The notes under the pieces are model-generated. The model was not told the DNA's origin and did no database searches. It saw only the letters and a program-made list of their open reading frames with translations. A program made the position numbers and the translations under genes. A DNA stretch of 64,000 nt from Diphasiastrum complanatum. Taxonomy: Eukaryota > Streptophyta > Lycopodiopsida > Lycopodiales > Lycopodiaceae. Location of the stretch: the NCBI GenBank assembly GCA_029204225.1, contig CM055105.1, positions 18,207,226-18,271,225 of the forward strand. The letters run 5' to 3'. Below, one piece after another: positions 23,364-34,984 of this stretch. How positions within the stretch are numbered: the first letter of the stretch is position 1; the number at the start of each line of letters is the position of its first letter.

Positions 23364-23560
23364 TCAATCTTCTGATTCCTCCTCCTCCTCTTGTTGCTCG
23401 CCCCATTCAACATCATTGAAGAAAAAGAAGAAGAAGACGAGGAAGTTAAAAGCACGCTCAAATTTCCAACACCGTTGTGTGAAACGTTGCATCCACGACA
23501 GCCCAATTCCTTGATCAAAGGAAATTGGCATGCAGACGGACCCTCCAATCACCAAGTGCC
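23364..23560 (-). CDS. Possible terminal exon of an unknown minus-strand gene
   Basis: A minus-strand frame ends FFNDVEWGEQ followed by an acidic EEEEESED tail and a stop at 23364. The preceding sequence is aromatic and hydrophobic (SWMQRFTQRCWKFERAF). Composition is less AT-rich than the surroundings, which is why I list it, but I recognise no domain and could not place a reliable splice acceptor. It may be chance. Confidence 0.2.
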
Positions 23561-24006
23561 ATAAGTGCAGGTAACAAAGGTGAAAATGACTCAAAGAGAC
23601 AAGAAACACCCTCTCTAGAAAAAGAAGTGAACAATAAAATAAGGAGGGGAAAAATGGAAAAATCACTATTCACAATATCATTTAGCAAAGGGATTATACA
23701 TTTAAGGAAAGTGGTCATGGAAGGACTTGTAGATTAGCTCATGGGAAGAGAAACATGTACCATTAGTCAAGCATGAATCTTTTTTACGGTGTGGCAATTT
23801 GAGTTTTCTAAAAAGAAAGACAAAAGAAAACTCTACTTTCTTTTAGAAAATTGAGGTGTGTTTTCTTTCTAAGAATAGTAGACTTCAAATGGTCAAGGAT
23901 CCTCAATTGATTAATAATGGAAAGAAATTTTTCAACAGAAAGAAAAGGAGTAGAAGCTTGTGTTGGATTTATCTCCTCTACTCTCCTAAATCCTATGTCC
24001 ATTCAT
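23561..24006. other. No gene recognised
   Basis: AT-rich; nothing identifiable between the doubtful minus-strand exon and the copia B LTR. Confidence 0.45.
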
Positions 24007-25031
24007 GTTGCTGTATTTTAAGTGTGTTGTCGCACAGTCTGTATTTTAAGTGTGTTGTCGCACAGTCTGCATATTTACATGTAAAATAAGACAGGCGAAT
24101 AAAACGTGACTGTCTGCATAAATACGAGTAAATTTCCACAAACGAAAAAGGCGAAACTGTCCTACAAATGCCAGAGGTGCCCTTATAGAAAAGCAAAGGT
24201 ACCCTGTAAATCAGTTTTTAAAGTATTTTTCAGAGTGTCGCATTTTTCGCATTTTCACCAACGTTATTTTTCGCCACTATGCAATCAGATTTGACAACGA
24301 CAGCAGCCACCCACGATCTCCCACAAACAGCACATCCACTTTGTACTTTCTTCATCTGCACACCTATAAAATTATGTATATATTGAATACCATCTGCGCA
24401 TTCAAAAAAAAAAAAACAAGTAACAAGCATACTAGCATCAAAAACTTATCAGAGACAAACGAAGTAGATGTTTTTGTGCATCGATTCTTTCTTTCAGATG
24501 TATTGTCAGTACTAGGCTTATCACCTTTACAGATTGTGTGATTTGTGTAGCACGCGATTTCGTCCGCTATTGTCTTGTGCTCACCTGCATTATTGACTTG
24601 TATATTTGCTATACTTAATCTGATCACAGCTCTGTTTGTTCTGCATTCATATTCGTGTCAATATTGCAATGCTTTTCTACATTCTGGCTGACTTTCTTAT
24701 TGCTTAATCTAGTAGTCTGCTCTTCACGAATTATTATTAATCTAGTTGTTCGCAACTAATATTTAGTTTTGTCTTTCGCGACTAATTCGCGACTGACAAT
24801 CAATCTAGCTGTTCGCGACAAATTATCTTTTTGATGTCTTGATGCTTAATGTTTGGCTACGTAATCAGATCGAACACGATTTCTATTACTAATATTCTGT
24901 TTGAGTCTAATAGGCGTAGTCATGCTTAAGAAAAGAGTGAGATAGCTCATTTCGCTGCGCACGAACACTTTCCATTCGAGTTCGTTTCTTTTCGAGCTAT
25001 TTTCGTTTCTCACACACCCTCTTTCCCAACA
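24007..25031 (+). mobile_element. 5' LTR of old copia element B
   Basis: The right end is firm: ...TTTCCCAACA followed at once by a perfect PBS. The last 303 bp (24729-25031) recur with scattered substitutions at 47702-48004, with the same length and end, which confirms an LTR. The left end (TGTTG at 24007) is a guess. Two copies of a 28-bp unit lie at 24011-24066. Three TTCGCGAC sites lie at 24775, 24786 and 24812. Confidence 0.75.
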
Positions 25032-25043
25032 TGGTATCAGAGC
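25032..25043 (+). promoter_or_regulatory. Primer-binding site of copia B
   Basis: TGGTATCAGAGC, the exact plant copia consensus complementary to the 3' end of initiator tRNA-Met, directly after the LTR end. Confidence 0.9.
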
Positions 25044-25185
25044 TATTTTTGTAGTCTGATAAGCTTCCACGGTAACAAGACTTACTAGCCGATAGAGTAA
25101 TTGTCTTCTTCTTCTGTAATTAAGCACCAGATTTTTATATTTAGGTCACTGATAGTTATTCCTATCACCTAGATTAATCTTCCAC

Positions 25186-27295
25186 ATGGATTCCCAAGGG
25201 AAAGCCAGTCCTATCATGAATAAGCTTGATGGAGCCAATTACCATCTGTGGAAATTTAAAATGAAGACAATACTAATGGCTAAATAATTATATGACGTTG
25301 TTACAGGTGCAGAAGGTGACGACGTAGCAATCACCAGATGGAAGCTGAAGGATGAAAAGGCTTTCACGTTGATCATCCTCAACATCTCGGATACTCAGAT
25401 CGGCCATGTATCCAAAACTTAGACATCCAAAGAAGTCTGGGACATCTTGAGCACATTATATGAAGTGAGAGATATAGCTTCCAAGCTACATCTCAAGAAG
25501 AACTTTTACTCCCTCAAGATGGCGAATGGTGATTCCCTGCAGAATCACATCAATCAATTCAAGAACCTACTAAAGCAAATGGCCGTTGTCAGATCTGTCA
25601 TAGACGATCAAGACACAATGTGCAACTGCTTACAAGTTTGCCAAGCTTATACGACAGCTGGGTGATGATCATCACGACACATCCAAAACTGACTCTTTCG
25701 AGAGTCATTACAATGTTGTTGCAGGAAGATTCGCGAAGGAATGAAGCCTCTAGTTCCTCAGCTGACTTTCATGTCTTGTACACCAACAAGAGCATGACTA
25801 AGCAGAAGAAGAAGAAAGGCCCGAAGCAATCAAAGCAAGACCAAAAACTAGTACATCACAAAGAACAGTCAAATCCACAGATGAAGAAGAAACTGTTCTG
25901 CAGATATTGCAAACGAAACAACCACAAAATTCAAGACTGCCGAATACTGCAAGCAAAACAGCAAGGGGCAGTCGAATCAAGTGGCCAATGCAACTACAGA
26001 AGTTTAACAGCCCATTCAAGAAGTGGATCATGATGCCTTCATGACCAGCCATCAAGGAGCATCCAGCGACAGTTCTTGGTTCCTGGATTTCAGTGCCACT
26101 CAACATATGACCAGTCTCATTGGTTGTTTCGAGTCCTATACACCTTATAGTACCAACAAATACGTTCACCTTGGCGATAATAGCACACAAGCTATTAAAG
26201 GTGAAGATACTATAAGATTAAGCTTTGCAAATAATTAGTCTAAGCTACTTTCTAAAGTTCTATATGTACCTAACTTATCTACGAATCTGCTCTTTATAAG
26301 CAGAATCACAAGTCTAGGACATAAAGTAGAATTCAAGTGATCAGTGCAAAGTAGTTGATAAGACAAGCAAGATCCTAGCACTCGAAAAGAGTCATAGATA
26401 TTTGTATAGATTAAGTCATTGTTTTTCTGCCTCTAGTCAGGCGCTCAGTACTTCTATTAAAGCAAATAAAAGTTTACTTTGGCATTATAGACTTGGTCAC
26501 TTGAATCATGCTGCTATACAACAAATGTCTAGACATTCTATTGTTCTTGATCTAGACTATCCTAGAGATAAAGTCGAATTACTTGTCTGTCAAGACTGTC
26601 TAGTTGGTAAACAGACTAGGAAACCATTTAGATCAAGCCATCAGCATACTGCTAGAGGATTGTTAGACGTTGTACATTCAGACATTTGTGGCTTGATGAA
26701 AATCTTTCGTTGAAAGATGCAAAGTATTTTATAACTTTTATTGATGAATTCTCCAAAAGGACTATGGTGTATTTTATCCAGAAGAAATCAGAAGCTTTCA
26801 ATTGCTTCAGAATCTTCAAGGAGTGTGCAGAGTCAAAAAATGGTGGAGAGTGCATCTCTACTGAATTTAAGAAGCACTGCCAGAGCCAAGGCATTGAGCA
26901 ACAATTCATCACTCCTTATAGTCCTCGTCGAATGGCTTAGCCGAGAGGAAAAACCGTACCCTGGTTGAATCAACCAAATGTATGTCGGCACGTGCATCGC
27001 TGCCTAAGAGCTGCAGATGTTCGACCAAGACCCTCTCCAACAAAACACCCCATGAGGTGTGGACAGGCTCTAAGCCTTCTATGAAGAACCTAAGAGTATT
27101 CGGATGCGTTGTCTATGCACCGATCCCGAAAGACACGAGGAAGAAAATTGACTTCCAAGGTCTCAAGACCATCCTAATTGGATATACTTCATCTGATAAC
27201 ACATACAAGCTGTATGATCCCGATACCCAGCAAATTTGTACAGCCGGGATATAGTCTTTATCGAGGATCAATTCATCGACATCAAAGACAAATAT
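25186..27295 (+). pseudogene. Copia B gag-protease-integrase part, broken
   Basis: Starts with a UBN2-type Gag (LDGANYHLWKFKMKTILM). The frame is cut by an early TAA near 25286 and a TAG near 25420, and by later frame changes. Further on come a zinc knuckle (FCRYCKRNNHKIQDC), a protease active-site region (SWFLDFSATQHMT, with the usual DSGA altered to DFSA), a pre-integrase LWHYRLGHLNH, and an integrase with a GECISTEF block and the C-terminal VFGCVVYAPIPKD. It stops at 27295 where copia A begins, and resumes at 33454. Altered catalytic residues and many stops make it inactive. Confidence 0.85.
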
Positions 27296-27977
27296 TGTAA
27301 AAATTACAGCAAATAAGGATCCTAAAACACTTGAAATGATGAGGGAAACAATAGATTATGATTTCATAAGATTAGCACAAGTTGAACCATCAAAATCCAT
27401 CAAAAATCTATGCTTGAACCTCACTAAATGGCCCAAATCCTTGAAGAAGGCTTCACACGTGTGAAAGTACGGCCTCCCACAGTCTGAGTACTGTACACCA
27501 GACCTACATTCAATCCTATAATCATTAGTAATCACAAATACTCAAACAATTATGAACATAGAGAGCAATTGCATCATTATGAGAGAAAAATCATGAAATT
27601 GCTTGATTGATTTTGGTGAGATATCATCACCTATATATACATGATCCATCACGGTTTTGGGCAGGTATGAGTAGCCCTAAACCTATCCCTAATGCTAATT
27701 TTGGTGGATCTTTCATCCCTACCAAGTTAGGGTTGGAATCTTGGAGATCCCTCAACAATGCAAAAATTACCAAAAATAGCTCCTATTTTTTCTCCCTTGT
27801 ATCTAAGCATAATTTGGACTCATTCCAAAGGTTCTAACACTTAGGTCTACTTGAGAACATCCTTATGAATGGAATCCTATGCTATTTGGCACGTGTGACA
27901 AGCCACATCATGACCATCTAACTATTTACAAGTCATATGACCAAAACTAGTCAAGCTAGAATTGTGAATTTTTAACA
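27296..27977 (-). repeat. 3' LTR of copia A
   Basis: Left copy on this strand, downstream of Pol in the element's direction. Begins TGTAAAAATTACAG and ends GAATTTTTAACA on the plus strand. Confidence 0.97.
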
Positions 27978-27990
27978 CTCCTCCTCACTA
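27978..27990 (-). promoter_or_regulatory. Polypurine tract of copia A
   Basis: On the minus strand GTGAGGAGGAG directly precedes the 3' LTR; it would prime plus-strand DNA synthesis. Confidence 0.8.
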
Positions 27991-27991
27991 T

Positions 27992-30900
27992 CTAGCTTGG
28001 TTCAATCATTGCTTTACTAATCACTCCAAGTGATGATCTGAACTTCATAAAAGGTGTCTTTTGAAGTGGTTTAGTAAGTAGATCAGCTACACATTCATTG
28101 CTTGGAACATGCTCCAAAGCAATCTCCTTGGCTTGCACCATTTCTCTCACAAAGTGATGGCATATCTCAATGTGCTTAGATCTTGCATGGAAGATTGGGT
28201 TAGATGCAAGGTGTTGGGCTGATATATTGTCATTGTAGATGATTGGTGCCTCCTCTGAATCCATGATCTTTAGTTCCACCAATAATCTCTTGATCCAAAG
28301 TACCTCCTTTGTAGTGGTTGTCAAAGCTTTGTACTCGGCCTCAGTTGAAGATAGAGATATAGTTTCTTGCTTTTTTGAAAGCCATGAAACCACACCTTCT
28401 CCTATGAAAGTTGAATAGGCACTTGTTGATTTCCTATCCCTCTTGTCCCCTGCAAAATCTGAATCACTAAATGCATGAAGGTTAATCACATCTCCTCTAT
28501 ATAGAATCCCAAAATCCAATGTACCCGAGATGTATCTTAGAATCCTCTTAGCCTTTTTCCAATGGATATTCAATGGCTTTTGCATGGATTGGCTCAACCT
28601 ACATACACTAAAGCTAAGATCTGGTCTAGTTATAGTGATCCACATTAAGGAACCTATAAGTTGCCTAAACAAAGTGATGTCCATGAAGGATCTTTCATCA
28701 TCTTCATTTGGCACTTTTACATCTTGCTCCATTGGTGTGTCAACACTTTTGCATACTTCCATCTTAAACTTCTTCAAAAGACTTTGAGCATAGTTTACTT
28801 GACTTATAAAGATAAAATCAGACCCTCTAAGTACTTCTATGCCTAAGATGAAGTGAAGACACCCTAGATCTACCATCTTGAACTCTAAGGATAGATCTAT
28901 CTTGATTTTTTCAATACCATCAACACTATTTCCACTAATGATGATGTCATCTACATAAATGAGTAAAAGTACAATACCAACATCATCAAACTTAATGTAA
29001 AGAGTGGGATCATATTCACTTTGAACAAAAGAAAGTGAAATAAGATAGCAATGTAGTCTTGAATTCCAAGATCTCGAGGCTTGCTTCAAGCCATAGATGC
29101 TTCTTTGGAGATGGCATACTTTGTTCTCCATTCCATGCTTGATGAACCCTTGTGGCTGCTCCATATAGATATCCTCTTCCAAAAAACCATTCAAGAAAGC
29201 ATTAGAGACATCCATTTGACATAGAGTCCATCCAAAATGTGATGCAAGTGCAATGATTAGTCTTATTGTGACCATCTTGGCCACGGGTGCAAAAGTTTCC
29301 TCATAGTCTATCCCTCTCTCTTGAGCATAACCTTTTGCAACTAATCTTGCTTTATGTTTGTTAACACTCCCATTTGCATTCAACTTAAGCTTGAAGACCC
29401 ACTTGCATCCTATTACATTCCTTTGAGGTCTCTCAACAAGCAACCAAGTTTCATTCTCAATCAAGGCATCATACTCATCCAACATAGCTTTATACCATTC
29501 TTTGGAGTTCAATGCATCTTCAACATTACATGGTTCTTCAAAACTAGATAAAGCATAAGAAGTGGATGAGATACCCTCAACTTGCTGTCCTTTGCCTTGA
29601 TATGTGAGCCTTGATGGCTCCACTTTTGCCCTTGAAGATCTCCTTGGTGTGATAGGTGGGTTTGGTGCTTGCTCCTCCATGAGCTCCTCCTCAAAACCAA
29701 GATCTTGCTCCTCGGCCATCTTCTTCTTGATTGTTGGAGCACTTGAGACTTCTTTAAGCATATGCATATGATGTTCATCAAAGATGACATCCCTTGAAAC
29801 AACAAATTTGTTCAAGGATGGGAGATAGACTTTGTAGCCCTTGCTTGAGCTTGCATATCCAAGCATGATCCCTCTTGTGGAAGATGGATCCTCCTTGGTT
29901 CTTGTTTCCAATGGCACATGCACATAACATATACACCCAAAAACTTTCAAGTGATAAAGATTGGGTTTCTTTCCATACAAGATCTCATAAGGAGTTTTGC
30001 CTTCAATGGCTTTGCAAGACACCCTATTCATCAAGTAGTTTGCACATACAAGAGACTCACCCCAAAAGGATTTGGGCAAACAAACATCTAATCTTAAAGC
30101 CTTAGAACATTCACATAATGTTCTATTCCTTCTTTCAGCAACTCCATTTTGTTGAGGAGTGTAAGGACAAGAAGTCTCTTTCTTGATCCCTTCCTCCTCA
30201 CAAAAGGCCTTGAACTCATTGGAGATGAATTCTCCACCATTGTCACTTCTAAGAATCTTGATGCTATGATTATGATGCTTTTCCACAAACAACTTGAACT
30301 TTACAAAAGTATCAAATACTTGAGACTTGAAGGAAAGTAAGAACACCCAACAATATCTTGAGTAGTCATCAATGAAGGTTAAAAACATGGATGAACCTCC
30401 ATTAGATTTGGTGTTAGCAATGTGCACATCCGAGTGTATGAGTTCAAGAGGATGAGATGACTTTGTGATGGAGTTAGGAAACACCTTCTTATGTGCCTTG
30501 GATAAGGCACAAGCTTCACAAACCTTGTCTTCCTTCCCAATAGACCTTGGTAGGCCTAAATCATACTCCTCCTTGATCATAGCCTCCATGGAACCCGAGT
30601 TGACATGTCCAAGTCTTTTGTGCCATAAAGTAAAGGTAGATATCTTGCTCTTCTCGGCCAACATGACAACATTAGTATCCACAAATGCATCCAGCTTATA
30701 AAGTTTGCCAAGTCTAGTGCCCTTAGCCACTATCTTACCCTTCTTCTTGATGAAACATTCATTTGAAGCAAAGTCAACATTGAAACCATTGTCTACCATT
30801 TGGCCAACACTTAGTAGATTCTTTGTTATTGTAGGAATGTACAAAACACCTTCTATGTTGATCTTTTTGGAAGATCCTAAGCAAAGGGGAATGCTACCAA

Positions 30901-31960
30901 CTCCTTCAATCTTACAAGCTTCATCATTTGCTGTATAGATAGACTTTATAGGTCCATCATAAGATAAGAGAGAAGAGAAAAACTCCCTTTTACTAGTCAT
31001 GTGTGAACTAGCACCCGAGTCAATCCACCAAGGATCTTCTCCTTTGAAGCTTGTTGAAGAAAATATGGACATCATGAGAGAGTCCTCATGTGAACTCTCC
31101 TCCTCCTCCTCTTTGCTCATGTTGGCTTGGCTTTGATCTTGCTTCCTCTTGAAGCATTCCGAGGCATAATGCCCCATCTTGCTACAATAGTAGCACTTCA
31201 CCTTTGATTTGTCTTTCTTGACTTTGGTGGTTGATGGAGATGCCTTTGGGGGTCCTTCTTGATCCTCAAGCTTTGTAGACTTCTTGAATGTTGATCCTTT
31301 GCCTTTGGACTTGCCTTTGCCTTTGGTGAAGAGAGCTTGGTCATCTCCACCTTGGATGGAAAGCCTATCCATCCTCTCTTGCATTTGGCTCCTTCTGGAT
31401 TCCTCGGCCATGAGTGTGCCTTGGAGTTCTTCAAGTATGGGTAGCTTACCCATAATTGCATATCCCTGAACCAAATTGTCAAATTCAAAGCTTAGTCCAT
31501 TCAATATGAGTTGAACAAGCTCTTCATCCTTGATAGGGTCACCTATAAAGGCTAGCTCTTTGTTCAATTCCTTTACTCTTAGGACAAAAGTATGTGCACT
31601 CTCTCCTTTCTTTTGATAGCTTCTATAGATTTGATTCTTCAAAGCTAACATTCTAGTTTGGTTCTTGGATTCATAGACCTTTTGCAAAGTCTCCCAAGCA
31701 TCTTGAGCTGAAGTGCAATCTCCTACCTCTCTTAAGAGTTCATTTGCAACATTCATTTTTATGCAATGTAGTGCAACATTGCACCTCTTGATGTATTTGG
31801 CTTTTTCTTGAGGATGAATAGGTTCACCCTCCTTACCATCTACAATTTCCATCAGATCTTGCATGATCATGATAGATTCCATTCTAACTTTCCATATGGA
31901 ATAGTTAGTTTTGTTGAGCCTTTCATTAGTATCCAAAAGATATGCATTTATAGATGCCAT
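27992..31960 (-). CDS. Copia A Gag-Pol polyprotein, intact
   Basis: 1322 residues in one frame, the usual size for a single-frame plant copia polyprotein. Gag of UBN2/Retrotran_gag_2 type spans about 1-230. The zinc knuckle CYYCSKMGHYASEC is near 256-269 and protease has DSGASSHM near 314. The pre-integrase motif LWHKRLGHV is followed by integrase, with FIDDYSR, RSDNGGEF and the QQNGVAERRNRT region supplying the DDE residues. RT carries KARLVAKGYAQ and the catalytic YVDDI. RNase H has SDSDFAG, STEAEY and a C-terminal KHIEICHHFVRE. It would make the capsid, process itself, copy its RNA and integrate the DNA; assembly is in cytoplasmic particles. The ATG follows an 800-bp leader and is the first in-frame start. 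No stop or frameshift was found. Confidence 0.97.
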   Translation of the reverse strand: MASINAYLLDTNERLNKTNYSIWKVRMESIMIMQDLMEIVDGKEGEPIHPQEKAKYIKRCNVALHCIKMNVANELLREVGDCTSAQDAWETLQKVYESKNQTRMLALKNQIYRSYQKKGESAHTFVLRVKELNKELAFIGDPIKDEELVQLILNGLSFEFDNLVQGYAIMGKLPILEELQGTLMAEESRRSQMQERMDRLSIQGGDDQALFTKGKGKSKGKGSTFKKSTKLEDQEGPPKASPSTTKVKKDKSKVKCYYCSKMGHYASECFKRKQDQSQANMSKEEEEESSHEDSLMMSIFSSTSFKGEDPWWIDSGASSHMTSKREFFSSLLSYDGPIKSIYTANDEACKIEGVGSIPLCLGSSKKINIEGVLYIPTITKNLLSVGQMVDNGFNVDFASNECFIKKKGKIVAKGTRLGKLYKLDAFVDTNVVMLAEKSKISTFTLWHKRLGHVNSGSMEAMIKEEYDLGLPRSIGKEDKVCEACALSKAHKKVFPNSITKSSHPLELIHSDVHIANTKSNGGSSMFLTFIDDYSRYCWVFLLSFKSQVFDTFVKFKLFVEKHHNHSIKILRSDNGGEFISNEFKAFCEEEGIKKETSCPYTPQQNGVAERRNRTLCECSKALRLDVCLPKSFWGESLVCANYLMNRVSCKAIEGKTPYEILYGKKPNLYHLKVFGCICYVHVPLETRTKEDPSSTRGIMLGYASSSKGYKVYLPSLNKFVVSRDVIFDEHHMHMLKEVSSAPTIKKKMAEEQDLGFEEELMEEQAPNPPITPRRSSRAKVEPSRLTYQGKGQQVEGISSTSYALSSFEEPCNVEDALNSKEWYKAMLDEYDALIENETWLLVERPQRNVIGCKWVFKLKLNANGSVNKHKARLVAKGYAQERGIDYEETFAPVAKMVTIRLIIALASHFGWTLCQMDVSNAFLNGFLEEDIYMEQPQGFIKHGMENKVCHLQRSIYGLKQASRSWNSRLHCYLISLSFVQSEYDPTLYIKFDDVGIVLLLIYVDDIIISGNSVDGIEKIKIDLSLEFKMVDLGCLHFILGIEVLRGSDFIFISQVNYAQSLLKKFKMEVCKSVDTPMEQDVKVPNEDDERSFMDITLFRQLIGSLMWITITRPDLSFSVCRLSQSMQKPLNIHWKKAKRILRYISGTLDFGILYRGDVINLHAFSDSDFAGDKRDRKSTSAYSTFIGEGVVSWLSKKQETISLSSTEAEYKALTTTTKEVLWIKRLLVELKIMDSEEAPIIYNDNISAQHLASNPIFHARSKHIEICHHFVREMVQAKEIALEHVPSNECVADLLTKPLQKTPFMKFRSSLGVISKAMIEPS

Positions 31961-32759
31961 CTAGTCTCCTAATCAAGGACTTGACACAAATGAAGGTTAC
32001 TTCTATTGATTTGATTGAAGGTCTACCTTATCCCACTTCTTAGGGACCTGAAAAGATCAGTAATAGACTTCCTATAAAGATCTAAGAATGATCTCTAACA
32101 AAATCAAATCATAGAATACTATAAACAATGCACTTGCTTGATTGAAGTAGACAATACTAGTAGAATTGCCCCTCTTTCTATAAAGAACATTAAAGCTTCC
32201 AAATGATCTGATCAAGAGTGAATTTCAGCAACCTAATATACTTCCAAAATCACTTGTAAAAGATCTAAATGGAACTTAATGAGGATGCAACACAATCTAC
32301 TATCCAATCACAAGCAAAAAATGATCAAAATTGATGAAAAATTGATCTAATTTGGTGCATAAGTCAAGCAATGGTGGGACTGAACCTAAATCACTTTAGG
32401 AGGTGTCTACTACACCTTAGAACAGCCTTGAAGAGTCCCCAAAACTCTGATCTTCCCTCTCCTTGAATGCTAGAAAGCCTCCTCTATGAAATCACCTCCA
32501 AAACTCGCTTAGAAATCAATGCTTGGAGCAAGCAAAACTTGCTATCTTGGTAATGTGAATTGAATTCAACTTTGCCTCTGGTTTTAGACACCTAAACACC
32601 TGCAAATGAAGTCACACAACACCAATCTCCAATGTATTTGACTCACTTTGAGTTCTAGAATCAATACTAGATGCTAAGATCCAATCTACACAAGATTTAG
32701 ATCAAAAATTGTGATCAAATTGAATGAAAACCAAGGATTTAGCTCATTTCAGCCTTTAG
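31961..32759 (-). other. Untranslated leader of copia A
   Basis: About 800 bp between PBS and the Gag start, with no open frame of note; the likely place of the packaging signal. Confidence 0.75.
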
Positions 32760-32771
32760 GCTCTGATACCA
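32760..32771 (-). promoter_or_regulatory. Primer-binding site of copia A
   Basis: Reads TGGTATCAGAGC on the minus strand, touching the 5' LTR; complementary to initiator tRNA-Met. Confidence 0.95.
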
Positions 32772-33453
32772 TGTAAAAATTACAGCAAATAAGGATCCTA
32801 AAACACTTGAAATGATGAGGGAAACAATAGATTATGATTTCATAAGATTAGCACAAGTTGAACCATCAAAATCCATCAAAAATCTATGCTTGAACCTCAC
32901 TAAATGGCCCAAATCCTTGAAGAAGGCTTCACACGTGTGAAAGTACGGCCTCCCACAGTCTAAGTACTGTACACCAGACCTACATTCAATCCTATAATCA
33001 TTAGTAATCACAAATACTCAAACAATTATGAACATAGAGAGCAATTGCACCATTATGAGAGAAAAATCATGAAATTGCTTGATTGATTTTGGTGAGATAT
33101 CATCACCTATATATACATGATCCATCACGGTTTTGGGCAGGTATGAGTAGCCCTAAACCTATCCCTAATGCTAATTTTGGTGGATCTTTCATCCCTACCA
33201 AGTTAGGGTTGGAATCTTGGAGATCCCTCAACAATGCAAAAATTACCAAAAATAGCTCCTATTTTTTCTCCCTTGTATCTAAGCATAATTTGGACTCATT
33301 CCAAAGGTTCTAACACTTAGGTCTACTTGAGAACATCCTTATGAATGGAATCCTATGCTATTTGGCACGTGTGACAAGCCACATCATGACCATCTAACTA
33401 TTTACAAGTCATATGACCAAAACTAGTCAAGCTAGAATTGTGAATTTTTAACA
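32772..33453 (-). repeat. 5' LTR of copia A (promoter-bearing)
   Basis: Right copy, upstream in the element's direction. A TATATATA box lies at 33108-33115, a plausible start for element transcription. Differs from the 3' LTR at two bases. Confidence 0.97.
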
Positions 33454-34979
33454 AATATATTGTTCCAGGAGAACCTTCATCACCTACCATTGACATGACA
33501 ATAAGAGCTTCTGTCTCAGGCGTTTCCATTGTCGACCCACTATTTGATAGCGAGTCAGATGAAGACATTGCTACTACCCAGCAACAAGTCCCAGGAGTGG
33601 TTCACTAGTCGAATCCTCCCAGAAGATCAAGCCGAGTGCGTAGATAGCCCACAAGGTATACTTCTGAGTCTGTTGCATGTCTCTTAATACAAGAACCGAC
33701 TACAGGCAAAGAGGCTCAACCAACCAAACTCTGATCTCTGGAGAGAAGCTATGGACAGAGAGTATTCCTCTTTGATCAAGAACCAGACATGGTTACTAGT
33801 CGAAACTCCTATTGGCTACAATATCATTGATTGCAAATGGATCTTTAAGATCAAGTACCAAAATTGGTAGCATGAGGATTCACTCAGATCCCCAACGTTG
33901 ACTATAGTGAGACTTTCAGTCCAGTAGTCAAGCATTTATCGATCCGAGCCCTCCTATCATATGATGCAATTGCCGACCTCGAGTGCATCAACTTGATGTG
34001 CAAACAATTTATCTGAATGGAATTATACAAGAAGACATCTACATGATCTAGCTTGAAGGATATGTTCTGGAAGGTATGAAGAATCATGTCTGTAAACTCC
34101 ACAAAGCAATTTACGACTTGAAACAGTTTGCCAGAGTTTGGTTTTAGAGGACCAACACATTCCTCATTGAACAAGGTTTCCAACCAAGCTTTGCTGATTG
34201 CAACATCTATTCCAAGTCGGTGCAGCAATCCTTCATTATCTTCACCTTATACGTGGATGATATGTTGCTTTTCAGCAGCAATACCAATTTGGTCAAGGAT
34301 TCTAAACAGATGTTATTTTTAGAGTTTAACATGACTGATCTGGGCGAAGCTCACTTCTGTCTGGGCATTCAAATCCACAGAGATAGAGCGAGACGACTGA
34401 TCTATATCACTCAACAAAGATATCTTCACAATGTCTTGATAGATACAATCTAATAGATTGTAAATTAGCTCACTCACCGATGGATCTAGGCCTGCGTTTG
34501 TCAAAGGACCAATGTCCCCAAACCAAGCAAGAAGAGGAGCAGATGAGAGAGTATCCTTATCGATCGATACTTGGATCTCTCATGTATGCAATGGTCTGTA
34601 CAAGACCTGACATCTCTTTTGCAGTAAGCTCACTCAGCCAATATATGGCTAATCTTGGCATTACCCATTGGAAGGCTCTCATAAGAGTCATGAGGTATAT
34701 TCGAGCTACCATCATGGACAAGTGCATCTTCTATGGAGATGTCAACAACAACAATCTTCATCAGCTTAGTGGATATTCCGATGCAAGCTGGGGAGGAGAT
34801 GTAGACAATTGTAAGTCCACATCTTAATTTACATTCTTCTTCAACGACAACCCTATCTCATGGAACATTCGTAAGCAAACCTCTATCGCTCTTTCTTCTA
34901 TAGAAGCAGAATACATTGTTGTTTCTCAATCTATTAAAGAAGTGTTTTGGTTGAGAAATTTATTGTCAGACATTAGTTG
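33454..34979 (+). pseudogene. Copia B reverse transcriptase and RNase H part, broken
   Basis: Continues copia B after the insertion of copia A. An RRSSRVRR basic block, an RT start with DCKWIFKIKYQ, the catalytic YVDDMLLFSSN near 34250, LGEAHFCLGIQIHR, GSLMYAMVCTRPDISFAV and RNase H SDASWGGD, SSIEAEY and EVFWLRNLL can all be read. Several frame changes and stops separate them. The match ends near 34979 and the expected PPT and 3' LTR do not follow; instead an A/C-rich sequence begins. So copia B lost its 3' end before or after copia A inserted. Confidence 0.85.
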
Positions 34980-34984
34980 ACACT

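Larger units (their letters stand above)
27296..33453 (-). mobile_element. Complete young Ty1/copia retrotransposon (copia A)
   Basis: A 6158-bp element on the minus strand. Its two 682-bp LTRs start TG and end CA and, by direct reading, differ at only two positions (one G/A, one T/C), about 99.7% identical. The flanks carry the same 5 bp AATAT (27291-27295 and 33454-33458), a target-site duplication. PBS, PPT and one uninterrupted Gag-Pol frame are all present in the right order. It interrupts copia B exactly at the duplicated site. All parts needed for autonomous movement are visible, so it may be recently or currently active. Confidence 0.97.

Noticed and set aside
23111-23548. 145-residue minus-strand frame
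   Set aside because: Overlaps other frames and has no domain; only the acidic-ended frame nearby was kept, at low confidence.
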